This document shows, piece after piece, positions 34,700 to 42,808 of a stretch of DNA of 64,000 nt. Positions within the stretch are counted from its first letter, which is position 1. Every line of letters starts with the position of its first letter. This DNA comes from Flavobacterium faecale. Its GTDB lineage: Bacteria; Bacteroidota; Bacteroidia; Flavobacteriales; Flavobacteriaceae. The stretch is from positions 3,880,001 through 3,944,000 of the forward strand of contig NZ_CP020918.1 of NCBI RefSeq assembly GCF_003076455.1, in the 5' to 3' direction. The position numbers and the translations under genes were made by a program. The notes below the pieces were generated by a model that worked only from the letters and a program-made list of their open reading frames with translations, did no database searches and had not been told where the DNA came from.

Positions 34700-35826
34700 T
34701 AGGATAAAATTATAAGGTCGACATTTGATGAAGCCAACTTATTTAATAATTTATTAAATATACTTGAAGACAAAATTACTTTAAATAAATTGAAATGTGG
34801 TTTTCCTATGCAAACCGTTGTAATCTGTTTTTGCTCTACTACTTCGAGAATAGCATCGGTAATTTTATTGCTTTCTTTTTTAATTACTTCGGCGCCTAAT
34901 TGAGTTGCTAATTTTAAATTATTTATAAGATAGCGCTGCTTAGCAAGCGGAATTCTAATACTACTTTCTTTTGGTGTTTGCACATACAAAACCATCCACT
35001 TACTATTGTAATAACTTGCTAAACGCGCCGTTTTTCTGATAACAATTTTAGCCGTTTTGTCGTTACTACTAATACAAGCCAATAATTTATCTTGTCTAAA
35101 ATTGGTATTTCTAGGCTTTTCATGCTCTACTTTTCGCACTACTTGACTCGCAACTTCTTTAAGTGCTAATTCACGTAATTGAAGAATCTGATCTGACTTA
35201 AAAAAATTAGTCAGAGCCAATTGTATTTTGTTCTCCGTATAAATTTTCCCTTCCTTTAATCTGTTTATCAATTCCTCTGCGGTTAGATCAATATTGACTA
35301 CTTCATCTGCCATACTTAAAACCTTATCGGGTACCCGCTCTTGCACTTCAACGCCAGTCACCTCCTTGACAACGTTATTTAAACTTTCTATATGTTGAAT
35401 GTTTACAGCAGAAATAACGTTAATACCAGCTTCTAAAACTTCCAAAATATCCTGCCACCGTTTTTCATTTTTACTACCCTGAATATTAGAGTGTGCTAGT
35501 TCATCTATAATTACGACCTCTGGCCTCAGATTAATTATTGCTTGAACATCTAGTTCCTCTAGTTCTTTACCTTTATAGAAAATTGTTCGCCTTGGTATTA
35601 TAGGCAAACCAGTTAGTAATTCCTGAGTTTCTTTTCTAGCATGTGTCTCTATATAACCTATTTTGACATCAATTCCTTTTTTTAATAAAGAGTGAGCTTC
35701 TTGTAGCATTCTATACGTTTTACCTACTCCGGCACTCATACCAATGTAGATTTTAAACTTTCCTTTTCTGGATTTTTGAATCAAATCCAAAAAATACTGT
35801 GCATTATTCTGTCTTTCTTGTTCCAT
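34699..35826 (-). CDS. kdpD: KdpD sensor module without kinase domain
   Basis: A 375-aa cytoplasmic protein equal to the N-terminal part of KdpD. The KdpD domain (about 20-230) has the Walker A 'GMSAGVGKTYRML' and 'VVIIDELAHSNIQGSKNEKRWQDI', followed by a universal-stress-like domain (about 245-375) with 'LLACISSN' and 'TVCIGKPHFNLF'. There are no membrane helices and no HisKA/HATPase. It is coupled by a TAATG overlap to the next gene, a histidine kinase, so the classical fused KdpD appears split in two. A kinase-less KdpD is also known from Anabaena. Confidence 0.92.
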   Translation of the reverse strand: MEQERQNNAQYFLDLIQKSRKGKFKIYIGMSAGVGKTYRMLQEAHSLLKKGIDVKIGYIETHARKETQELLTGLPIIPRRTIFYKGKELEELDVQAIINLRPEVVIIDELAHSNIQGSKNEKRWQDILEVLEAGINVISAVNIQHIESLNNVVKEVTGVEVQERVPDKVLSMADEVVNIDLTAEELINRLKEGKIYTENKIQLALTNFFKSDQILQLRELALKEVASQVVRKVEHEKPRNTNFRQDKLLACISSNDKTAKIVIRKTARLASYYNSKWMVLYVQTPKESSIRIPLAKQRYLINNLKLATQLGAEVIKKESNKITDAILEVVEQKQITTVCIGKPHFNLFKVILSSSIFNKLLNKLASSNVDLIILS

Positions 35827-35960
35827 ATTCGTTTTAATGCTTCAAATGATTTGAGCTGCTATCCTTTTTATTTTTTAGTAATGATTCATCTTTTGGATTG
35901 TACAATTCTCTTTTACAGAGATTTTGGTACCCCAATCAATTAGAGATAATGCCGCTGCTA

Positions 35961-36521
35961 TTATTTATTTAATTTGTCTAGTTCTGAATTCAGCATCACT
36001 ATGTTAATAGTTTTAGGCCCTAGACATGTAATTAATCTTTTTTCGGTATGGTCTACAATGATAGAGTCAATAATTTTTGTCACAATATTTCTAGCTCTCG
36101 CAATTCGTACCACTTGTTTTTTTGCACAATCTATAGTAATATTTGGATTCATAAACCTAGATTCGGTCGCGATAGATTGTGATTTTCCTTTTCTATGCAG
36201 CGTTAATTTTTTTTCAGAAATTAGTTTTTCTTTTACTGTAACGGGATAAAACAGTTCTGAATGCTGCACTACTTTACTGCTATCTATAATCCCTACTTCA
36301 TCAACCACGTCACACAAAGCAGTATTCCTAAAATAGATGTCATCACTGTATTTCTTTTCTAGTGTAGGAGCGGTAATTTCACCTCCATGAATCGAATGAG
36401 GTTCTGATGAAGATTTGACTATTTTTTTTTTCTGACATCCTAAAAAGAGTACTAAACTTGCTATTCCAGCAACTAGTACACTCAGAAATGTACTCCTTTG
36501 TTTTAAAATTATTGTTTTCAT
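35961..36521 (-). CDS. Divergent KdpC-like lipoprotein
   Basis: A 186-aa protein with a hydrophobic N-terminus and lipoprotein-like site (LVLFLGCQKKK). Its C-terminal ~60 residues, 'NPNITIDCAKKQVVRIARAR...' to 'CLGPKTINIVMLNSELDKL', align with the end of the KdpC at 37788 ('DPNISVESAKVQIERVQKAR...' to 'AFGPKKVNVLKLNIALDQL'). A 'YFRNTALCDVVDEV' block recalls 'YFWGRPSAVDYNAA'. It is thus a diverged duplicate of KdpC with its membrane anchor probably changed to a lipid. The KdpC PSA-type motif is lost, so it is unlikely to replace KdpC in the pump; a sensing or porin-linked role is possible. Confidence 0.7.
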   Translation of the reverse strand: MKTIILKQRSTFLSVLVAGIASLVLFLGCQKKKIVKSSSEPHSIHGGEITAPTLEKKYSDDIYFRNTALCDVVDEVGIIDSSKVVQHSELFYPVTVKEKLISEKKLTLHRKGKSQSIATESRFMNPNITIDCAKKQVVRIARARNIVTKIIDSIIVDHTEKRLITCLGPKTINIVMLNSELDKLNK

Positions 36522-36639
36522 AATAATTATTATATTTAGACAACAGCCTGCCTGCGCTTGTTCTCGTAAAAACTAAATTGATGGCTATTGCATTAGCTTT
36601 TGAAAAGCACTATTACTTATTATAAGCTATTTTAAATTT

Positions 36640-37722
36640 TTAGAATTTCATTGCTAAAGATGTCGAAAAAACCAAACTGTCATCAGCAGTTTCTCCTCCT
36701 CTTTTAATATAAATACCCTCTTTACTAGAATAATTTTTCACTTCCGTTCTCCAAACTAAATTGGAACTTATCTTATAATCTGAATTCACAGAAGCACCAT
36801 ACGTTTCAAAACCGTTTGGGGTTCCTATTGCGATAATTACTCCTTTTTTATCTTGGTAATATTCTGCCCTTATAGCCAAATTTAATTTATCCGTTACCGC
36901 AATTTGTGTCATTGCCGATGCTCCGTACCATTTGTTATAATGATTACTTTGAGCAATATCTTGTTCCCAGCCTAGATCGAAACCTGCCATCAATTTTACG
37001 CTGCTTGTTAGATCAAACTGACCGTAAAAATCATGAAAGTAACGCCTTTGACTAACATCGTTTGGTTTGTCATTTCCAATAAAAGAACTACTGTTCAAGG
37101 TTATTTTATTTGTTGGTTTATAAATTAGTTGATGCCCAAAAGCAGGAGAAGTATTCCCATCCACGCGCTGAATTCTTTGCCAACCATTTAAGTACAATCC
37201 TGACAATTCCCATTGTCCACTTGGCGAAACATAAGTAATTTTGGCTCCGGCCTCAAAATAAGGAGAATTCTCAGCCATTATACTTCTAGTTAAAGTAATA
37301 CAGTCTGCACCAACAGCACTTTCAAAACCAATATGTGAAGGCATAATCCCAGCGGTAATCCATAGATTTTGATTTTTTAAAACTTTAAAACCCACATTTG
37401 CTTCATAAATATTTTTTAGAACTCCAGGCTCAGCGGAATAATTAGCATTCATATACGACCCAGCTCCTAAGGCCAAATTCGCGCGGACCATTCCTGTATC
37501 GTAGGTAGCTTTTAGTAAACCTAAATTTAAACTTACCTCATTATTACGGTTATGACTGTAAATAAAGCTCGGTCGTGAATTAGTTTCAGGGTTATTTGTA
37601 TCGAATTGATAGTACGTTTCAACATATCCAGAAAAGGTTAACGGATTTTTTTTCTCTTCTTGCGCAATAGCAGCATTCGATAAAACAAGTGATAAGAACA
37701 CTATTATTATTTTAGTATGCAT
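36640..37722 (-). CDS. Outer-membrane beta-barrel porin of the Kdp operon
   Basis: The ATG at 37722 (MHTKIIIVFLSLVLSNAAIAQEE) gives a standard signal peptide and ~360 aa. The mature sequence is alternating hydrophobic/polar strands ending in Phe (SLVFSTSLAMKF), as barrels recognised by BamA do. It begins 'LTFSGYVETYYQFD', typical of the Bacteroidota OmpL-like/BBP2 porins. It lies between kdpC and the KdpC-like lipoprotein, so it may let K+ pass the outer membrane to the pump. The substrate is inferred from context only. Confidence 0.85.
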   Translation of the reverse strand: MHTKIIIVFLSLVLSNAAIAQEEKKNPLTFSGYVETYYQFDTNNPETNSRPSFIYSHNRNNEVSLNLGLLKATYDTGMVRANLALGAGSYMNANYSAEPGVLKNIYEANVGFKVLKNQNLWITAGIMPSHIGFESAVGADCITLTRSIMAENSPYFEAGAKITYVSPSGQWELSGLYLNGWQRIQRVDGNTSPAFGHQLIYKPTNKITLNSSSFIGNDKPNDVSQRRYFHDFYGQFDLTSSVKLMAGFDLGWEQDIAQSNHYNKWYGASAMTQIAVTDKLNLAIRAEYYQDKKGVIIAIGTPNGFETYGASVNSDYKISSNLVWRTEVKNYSSKEGIYIKRGGETADDSLVFSTSLAMKF

Positions 37723-37787
37723 GATAATATATTTTTTAGATTGAAAAAAGGGAGACAACATTACGTCTCCCTGATTTTATTATTTTC

Positions 37788-38348
37788 TTATTTGAGTTGG
37801 TCAAGCGCAATATTTAGTTTTAAAACATTCACTTTTTTAGGTCCAAAAGCGCCTAGAAAGGGCTGCTCTGCATTTGCGTCAATCAAATTATTTAATTTTT
37901 CACTACTAATTTTTCTTGCTTTTTGAACTCGCTCGATCTGTACTTTAGCACTTTCTACAGAAATATTTGGATCCAATCCGCTTGCACTAGCAGTCACCAA
38001 ATCAACTGGAATTTCTGATTTTTTTACCGTAGGATTCTTTAGTAAAAAAGTATCAATACGGCTTTGTACTACTGCTAAATATTCTTGGTTAGAAGCACCT
38101 TTGTTACTTGCTCCTGATCCTGCAGCGTTGTAGTCCACAGCAGATGGTCTTCCCCAAAAGTATTCGTCTGCAGTAAAATCTTGACCAATGTTGGAGTATC
38201 CCTTACTTTGTTTGTAGGCTACCACTTCTCCTTTACCATTATTTGGTGCTAATTGAGCAACTGCCCAAACCGATATTGGATAAATTACCATGAAAAGTAC
38301 AAGAAGGACAACGGTCATTCTAAGTCCTATTATTAAATTATTTTTCAT
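37788..38348 (-). CDS. kdpC: Potassium-transporting ATPase subunit C
   Basis: A 186-aa protein with one N-terminal helix (about 9-30) and a periplasmic domain. The motifs 'YFWGRPSAVDYNAAGSGASN', 'VTASASGLDPNISVESAKVQIERV' and 'NVLKLNIALDQL' define KdpC. It stabilises KdpA/KdpB and helps nucleotide binding. It is 14 bp downstream of kdpB, with normal length. Confidence 0.96.
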   Translation of the reverse strand: MKNNLIIGLRMTVVLLVLFMVIYPISVWAVAQLAPNNGKGEVVAYKQSKGYSNIGQDFTADEYFWGRPSAVDYNAAGSGASNKGASNQEYLAVVQSRIDTFLLKNPTVKKSEIPVDLVTASASGLDPNISVESAKVQIERVQKARKISSEKLNNLIDANAEQPFLGAFGPKKVNVLKLNIALDQLK

Positions 38349-38362
38349 AATTTCTATTTTTT

Positions 38363-40372
38363 TTAAATAAATAATGCAACTACAATATCAATCAATTTGA
38401 TTCCTATAAACGGTACTATGATTCCACCTACCCCAAAAAGCAATAGATTTCTTCTCAGTAAAGCACTGGCACCAATTGGCTTATAACTCACTCCTTTTAA
38501 TGCTAATGGTATCAAGAACGGAATAATGATCGCGTTGAAAATTACTGCCGACAGTATGGCACTTTCAGGACTGTGCAAATGCATAATGTTCAAACCCTGA
38601 AGCGCTGGAATTGCAGTAATAAATAGAGCTGGAATGATGGCAAAATATTTGGCTACATCATTAGCGATACTAAAAGTAGTAAGCGTACCGCGAGTCATTA
38701 ATAGCTGTTTCCCAATTTCTACAATCTCAATTAATTTGGTTGGATCATTGTCTAAATCGACCATATTTCCTGCTTCTTTTGCTGCTTGCGTTCCGCTGTT
38801 CATAGCCACACCAACATCTGCCTGAGCCAAAGCCGGTGCATCATTTGTACCATCTCCCATCATGGCCACTAGCCTTCCTGCTAATTGCTCTTGTATAATG
38901 TAATTCATCTTATCTTCAGGTTTGGCTTCAGCAATAAAATCATCTACCCCTGCTTTTTCGGCAATAAATTTGGCTGTCAAAGGATTATCTCCCGTTACCA
39001 TCACCGTTTTTATACCCATTTTACGAAGGCGTTCAAATCTTTCGAACATGCCCGTTTTGATGATATCTTGTAATTCAATCACTCCAAGTGCTACTTCATT
39101 TTCACAAACTACTAAAGGTGTTCCTCCATTTTCAGCAATCTTTTTTACTTGATCTAAAAGCTCGTTGGGAAAAGGATTTCCTGCATTGACAACCATACTT
39201 TTGATAGCATCAGTTGCGCCTTTTCTAATTCGAGTTCCGTCAAAATTGATACCTGAACTTCTCGTCTCGGCTGTAAACTTGATAAATTGTGGGTTACTCA
39301 CTTGCAGTGTTAAAGGATCAATTTGAGCCAACTCTATAATTGATTTCCCCTCAGGAGTATCATCTGACATAGAACTTAAAACGGCTGCTTTAATCAATTG
39401 CTCTTGTGAAATACCTGGAGCAGCATAAAAATGAGTCGCTTTCCTGTTACCAATGGTAATTGTTCCTGTTTTATCTAGCAGCAATACATCAATATCTCCT
39501 GCAGTTTCTACTGCTCTACCGCTTTTTGTAATGACATTGGCTCTTAAAGCTCTGTCCATACCTGCTATACCAATGGCTGACAATAACCCTCCGATGGTAG
39601 TGGGTATCAAGCAAACAAATAATGCAATAAATGAAGCTATAGTAATAGTTACATTCGAATAATCAGCAAATGGTTTTAATGTTATACAAACGATTACAAA
39701 TACTAACGTAAATCCAGCAAGCAAAATCGTTAAGGCAATTTCGTTAGGCGTTTTTTGGCGCGAAGCACCTTCTACCAAAGCAATCATTTTATCTAAAAAA
39801 CTCTCTCCTGGTTCATTGGTCACTTCTACAACAATACGGTCTGACAATACTTTAGTACCACCAGTAACTGAACTTTTATCACCTCCAGACTCGCGGATAA
39901 CTGGTGCCGATTCGCCTGTTATAGCACTTTCGTCTATTGTTGCGAGCCCTTCTACGATTTCCCCATCTGTTGGAATGGTATCACCTGCCTCGCAAACAAA
40001 TAAATCTCCTTTTTTAAGTTGCGAAGAAGAAATTATTTCTCCACTTTTTAATCTTGCAGGTGTTTCTTCTCTTGTTTTTCGTAAACTGTCAGCTTGTGCT
40101 TTTCCTCGAGCTTCGGCGATCGCTTCGGCAAAATTGGCAAACAACAATGTAAATAACAATACTAGAAATACAACAAAATTATACCCAAAACTACCTTGCG
40201 ATGTTTCACCCGTTAATGTCCAAATGGAGACAAATAGCATAACAATTGTTCCGATTTCTACCGTAAACATCACTGGATTTTTAAACAGTAACTTCGGATT
40301 CAATTTCACAAAAGACTGCGCTAATGCTTCTTGCACAATCTCCTTTTGAAATAATGATTGATCTTTATTCAT
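38363..40372 (-). CDS. kdpB: Potassium-transporting ATPase subunit B
   Basis: A 669-aa P-type ATPase (group IA) that powers K+ uptake. The actuator loop is '[15 protein letters not shown]', the phosphorylation site '[18 protein letters not shown]', the hinge '[21 protein letters not shown]', and '[15 protein letters not shown]' lies in the membrane region as in other KdpB proteins. All catalytic motifs are present. It is 12 bp downstream of kdpA. Confidence 0.97.
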   Translation of the reverse strand: MNKDQSLFQKEIVQEALAQSFVKLNPKLLFKNPVMFTVEIGTIVMLFVSIWTLTGETSQGSFGYNFVVFLVLLFTLLFANFAEAIAEARGKAQADSLRKTREETPARLKSGEIISSSQLKKGDLFVCEAGDTIPTDGEIVEGLATIDESAITGESAPVIRESGGDKSSVTGGTKVLSDRIVVEVTNEPGESFLDKMIALVEGASRQKTPNEIALTILLAGFTLVFVIVCITLKPFADYSNVTITIASFIALFVCLIPTTIGGLLSAIGIAGMDRALRANVITKSGRAVETAGDIDVLLLDKTGTITIGNRKATHFYAAPGISQEQLIKAAVLSSMSDDTPEGKSIIELAQIDPLTLQVSNPQFIKFTAETRSSGINFDGTRIRKGATDAIKSMVVNAGNPFPNELLDQVKKIAENGGTPLVVCENEVALGVIELQDIIKTGMFERFERLRKMGIKTVMVTGDNPLTAKFIAEKAGVDDFIAEAKPEDKMNYIIQEQLAGRLVAMMGDGTNDAPALAQADVGVAMNSGTQAAKEAGNMVDLDNDPTKLIEIVEIGKQLLMTRGTLTTFSIANDVAKYFAIIPALFITAIPALQGLNIMHLHSPESAILSAVIFNAIIIPFLIPLALKGVSYKPIGASALLRRNLLLFGVGGIIVPFIGIKLIDIVVALFI

Positions 40373-40384
40373 TTTAAATTCTTT

Positions 40385-42073
40385 TTAGTAAATAGTAAAA
40401 TATTCAGCGATAGGACCTAATGCAAGCACTGGAAAGAAAGCCAAGGCGGCTATAATAACAATAACAGTTAAGGTCACTACACCAAATGTGGCCGTATCTG
40501 TCTTGAGCGTTCCGTCGTTTTCAGGTATGTACTTTTTTTCTGCTAAGAGTCCTGCAATGGCTACAGGCCCTATGATTGGTATAAAACGTACAAGAAGCAG
40601 TACTATTCCTGTCGAAACATTCCACCAGAAAGTATTGTCTCCTAATCCTTCAAACCCGCTTCCGTTATTTGCTGATGCAGATGTGAATTCATATAACATT
40701 TCGCTCAGTCCATGAAATCCAGGATTATTTAATGTTGCAGTACCATACTCAGGCATGGCGGCCGTTATTGCAGTTCCAACTAATATAAAAAATGGGTGAA
40801 TCAAGGCAATGATCATCGCTATCTTCATTTCTCTAGCTTCGACTTTCTTTCCAAAAAATTCAGGTGTCCTTCCTACCATTAATCCACTTATAAAAACCGC
40901 TAAAATTATGAAGATAAAGAAGTTCAAAATTCCAACTCCCACTCCACCATAAAAGCTATTAATCATCATCGCTAATAATTCATTCATACCAGAAAGTGGC
41001 ATGGTACTGTCGTGCATGGAGTTGACCGAACCCGTCGAAATCACAGTAGTAGCAATACTCCAGTATCCGGTTGCAGCGGCACCTATTCGAGTTTCTTTTC
41101 CTTCCATGGCACCTAAAGTGGTATCTATTCCCATTTTTTGAATCATCGGGTTTCCTTGCATCTCTGAGATAACATTCGGAATCGTTAATACCAAGAATCC
41201 AACGGTCATCACGCCAAAAATCATCCACGAGAATTTCTTTCTTTTAATGAAATATCCAAAAGCAAATATCATTGCAAATGGAATCAACATTTGAGCAACC
41301 ATTTCGACCATATTGGATAAATAGGTTGGATTTTCGAAAGGATGCGCCGAATTGGTTCCGAAAAATCCGCCTCCATTGGTACCGATATGCTTTATCGCTA
41401 CAAAAGCAGCAACAGGTCCGCGAGAAACCTCTTGAGAACTACCTTGTAGCGTAGTAATCGTATCTTTTCCTTCAAAGGTCATTGGGGTTCCTTGAAAAGT
41501 CAATATAACTGCCACCACAAACGAAAGCGGTAGTAAAATACGTGTACAAGATTTCAAGAAGTAGGTATAAAAATTCCCTAATTCAGTTGTTGTTTTATCT
41601 CGAAAAGCTCTAAAAATGACAACAGCAGCAGCCATTCCCGTTGCTGCACTTACAAACTGGAGAAACATTAAATAGAACTGACCTAGGTAACTAACTCCTG
41701 TTTCACCTGAATAATGTTGCAGGTTGCAATTCACCACAAAAGAAATCACAGTATTAAAAGCTAAATCGGCAGACATACTTGGGTTTCCGTCTGGATTCAT
41801 GGGCAAACTTCCCATACTCATCATAATGATCATTCCTATGAAAAACCAAACTATATTAATTGTTAGCAAAGCTTTCATGTGTTGTTTCCAATTCATTTCT
41901 TGCCCTCGGTTGACACCGCTTACTTTGAAAAACATTATTTCGATTGGGTTGAATATAAAATCCAGCCAAGTTTTCTCGAGTCCGTAAACATTGGAAATGT
42001 ATTTCCCTAATGGAATTGCGAGTGCTAGCGTAAGCAGGAACATGACTATAATTCCAAATATTTCTGTATTCAT
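40385..42073 (-). CDS. kdpA: Potassium-transporting ATPase subunit A
   Basis: A 562-aa, ten-helix membrane protein related to K+ channels and forming the selectivity path. Filter-like segments are visible: 'VNCNLQHYSGETGVSYLGQ', 'GTNGGGFFGTNSAHPFENPT' and 'SASANNGSGFEGLGDN', each with the conserved Gly residues. It is the first large gene of kdpFABC on the minus strand. Length and motifs are normal. Confidence 0.97.
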   Translation of the reverse strand: MNTEIFGIIVMFLLTLALAIPLGKYISNVYGLEKTWLDFIFNPIEIMFFKVSGVNRGQEMNWKQHMKALLTINIVWFFIGMIIMMSMGSLPMNPDGNPSMSADLAFNTVISFVVNCNLQHYSGETGVSYLGQFYLMFLQFVSAATGMAAAVVIFRAFRDKTTTELGNFYTYFLKSCTRILLPLSFVVAVILTFQGTPMTFEGKDTITTLQGSSQEVSRGPVAAFVAIKHIGTNGGGFFGTNSAHPFENPTYLSNMVEMVAQMLIPFAMIFAFGYFIKRKKFSWMIFGVMTVGFLVLTIPNVISEMQGNPMIQKMGIDTTLGAMEGKETRIGAAATGYWSIATTVISTGSVNSMHDSTMPLSGMNELLAMMINSFYGGVGVGILNFFIFIILAVFISGLMVGRTPEFFGKKVEAREMKIAMIIALIHPFFILVGTAITAAMPEYGTATLNNPGFHGLSEMLYEFTSASANNGSGFEGLGDNTFWWNVSTGIVLLLVRFIPIIGPVAIAGLLAEKKYIPENDGTLKTDTATFGVVTLTVIVIIAALAFFPVLALGPIAEYFTIY

Positions 42074-42191
42074 TGTTATGTATTAAGGGTTAAATAAATT
42101 TTGGTTATAAAAGAGGTTAGAACGAAACTGTAGTAATAAAATCTATTATGATACAATTTGCTGTTATTACCTATTTCTTACCTTGATCATT

Positions 42192-42269
42192 TTAGAATTT
42201 TTCTGGTTTAAGTAAGACGTAAACCATATAGCCAAAAACAGCTATTGCGACAATAAAAAGTGCAGTCAT
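42192..42269 (-). CDS. kdpF: KdpF small subunit
   Basis: The frame from ATG (42267-42269) to TAA (42192-42194) encodes 25 residues, MTALFIVAIAVFGYMVYVLL then KPEKF. The single helix with the 'YxVYxLLxPEKF' end is the KdpF hallmark. KdpF stabilises the KdpABC complex. It lies 118 bp upstream of kdpA. It is complete. Confidence 0.9.
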   Translation of the reverse strand: MTALFIVAIAVFGYMVYVLLKPEKF

Positions 42270-42273
42270 AATT

Positions 42274-42360
42274 TTAGATTTTTTCGAATAATTCGATGGT
42301 TAAAAAACAGAGGCCAAATAGTAAAATGGCTAAGCCAAGTAATAAAATTGTTGCTATCAT
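42274..42360 (-). CDS. 28-aa single-helix membrane peptide upstream of kdpF
   Basis: The frame from ATG (42358-42360) to TAA (42274-42276) encodes MIATILLLGLAILLFGLCFL then TIELFEKI. It is one transmembrane helix with a charged tail, 4 bp before kdpF. The tight spacing and KdpF-like size suggest a second small subunit or leader-type peptide of the pump. No family is known. Confidence 0.6.
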   Translation of the reverse strand: MIATILLLGLAILLFGLCFLTIELFEKI

Positions 42361-42376
42361 AATAATCGTAATAAGG

Positions 42377-42646
42377 TTAATGACATTGCTTTGCATATTC
42401 AATTTTCAAAACTTCAGGAAATAGGTTCGAAATAGTGCAGTGCTTCACGCTTAAAAAAGAAGCAATAGAATAGAGATACACATTGGTAATGATGCCCTTG
42501 GTTTCGGTACTGCCTGTAACAAATAATTTTTCGGCAATACGGATACATTTTTTTGCCCTTTGTACGTTTCCTGCGATTAGTGCTTTTTTAGTAACTTCAG
42601 CAAATCGTTCTGCATTTTTGAAAACATTGGTGACTTGATTTTTCAT
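42377..42646 (-). CDS. Small helical protein at the head of the kdp operon
   Basis: An 89-aa soluble protein (MKNQVTNVFKNAERFAEVTK...) predicted as three to four helices: 'AKKCIRIAEKLFVTGSTETKGIITNVYLYSIASFLSVKHC'. It resembles the DUF7674-type proteins seen before kdp in Flavobacterium, though this match is tentative. It ends 17 bp before the 28-aa peptide gene, so it is the first gene of the operon. The role is unknown; it may link K+ state to expression. Confidence 0.65.
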   Translation of the reverse strand: MKNQVTNVFKNAERFAEVTKKALIAGNVQRAKKCIRIAEKLFVTGSTETKGIITNVYLYSIASFLSVKHCTISNLFPEVLKIEYAKQCH

Positions 42647-42701
42647 TTGAATGTTATTTATTTTCTACTGCAATGCCAAAAGACATTCCAAAAAAGCAAC
42701 A

Positions 42702-42735
42702 AACTAATTAATCGTTTAGTTATCAACTAATTAAT
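42702..42735. promoter_or_regulatory. Candidate activator site upstream of the kdp operon
   Basis: AACTAATTAAT is present twice as a direct repeat (42702-42712 and 42725-42735), 23 bp apart. Between them lies the palindrome TTAGTT-ATC-AACTAA (42716-42730). It sits 56-89 bp upstream of the first kdp ORF start. It is a plausible binding site for the adjacent NtrC-type regulator. Confidence 0.5.
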
Positions 42736-42760
42736 ACATAAACGTGATTTTAGTCCACAA

Positions 42761-42789
42761 AAAAAGCCTATCAAAATGATAGGCTTTTT
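42761..42789. terminator. Terminator between the regulator gene and the kdp operon
   Basis: AAAAAGCCTATCA (42761-42773) pairs with TGATAGGCTTTTT (42777-42789) around a 3-nt loop. It ends transcription of the upstream regulator gene on the minus strand, so the kdp operon needs its own promoter. Confidence 0.85.
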
Positions 42790-42808
42790 ATTAAAATGAT
42801 AGGTTTTG

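Noticed and set aside
42640..42700. Possible sigma-54 -24/-12 promoter for kdp (minus strand TTGGAATGTCTTTTGGCA)
   Set aside because: The GG to GC spacing is 11 instead of 10 and the -12 word is TTGGC, so it does not meet the consensus; 5'-end mapping would decide.
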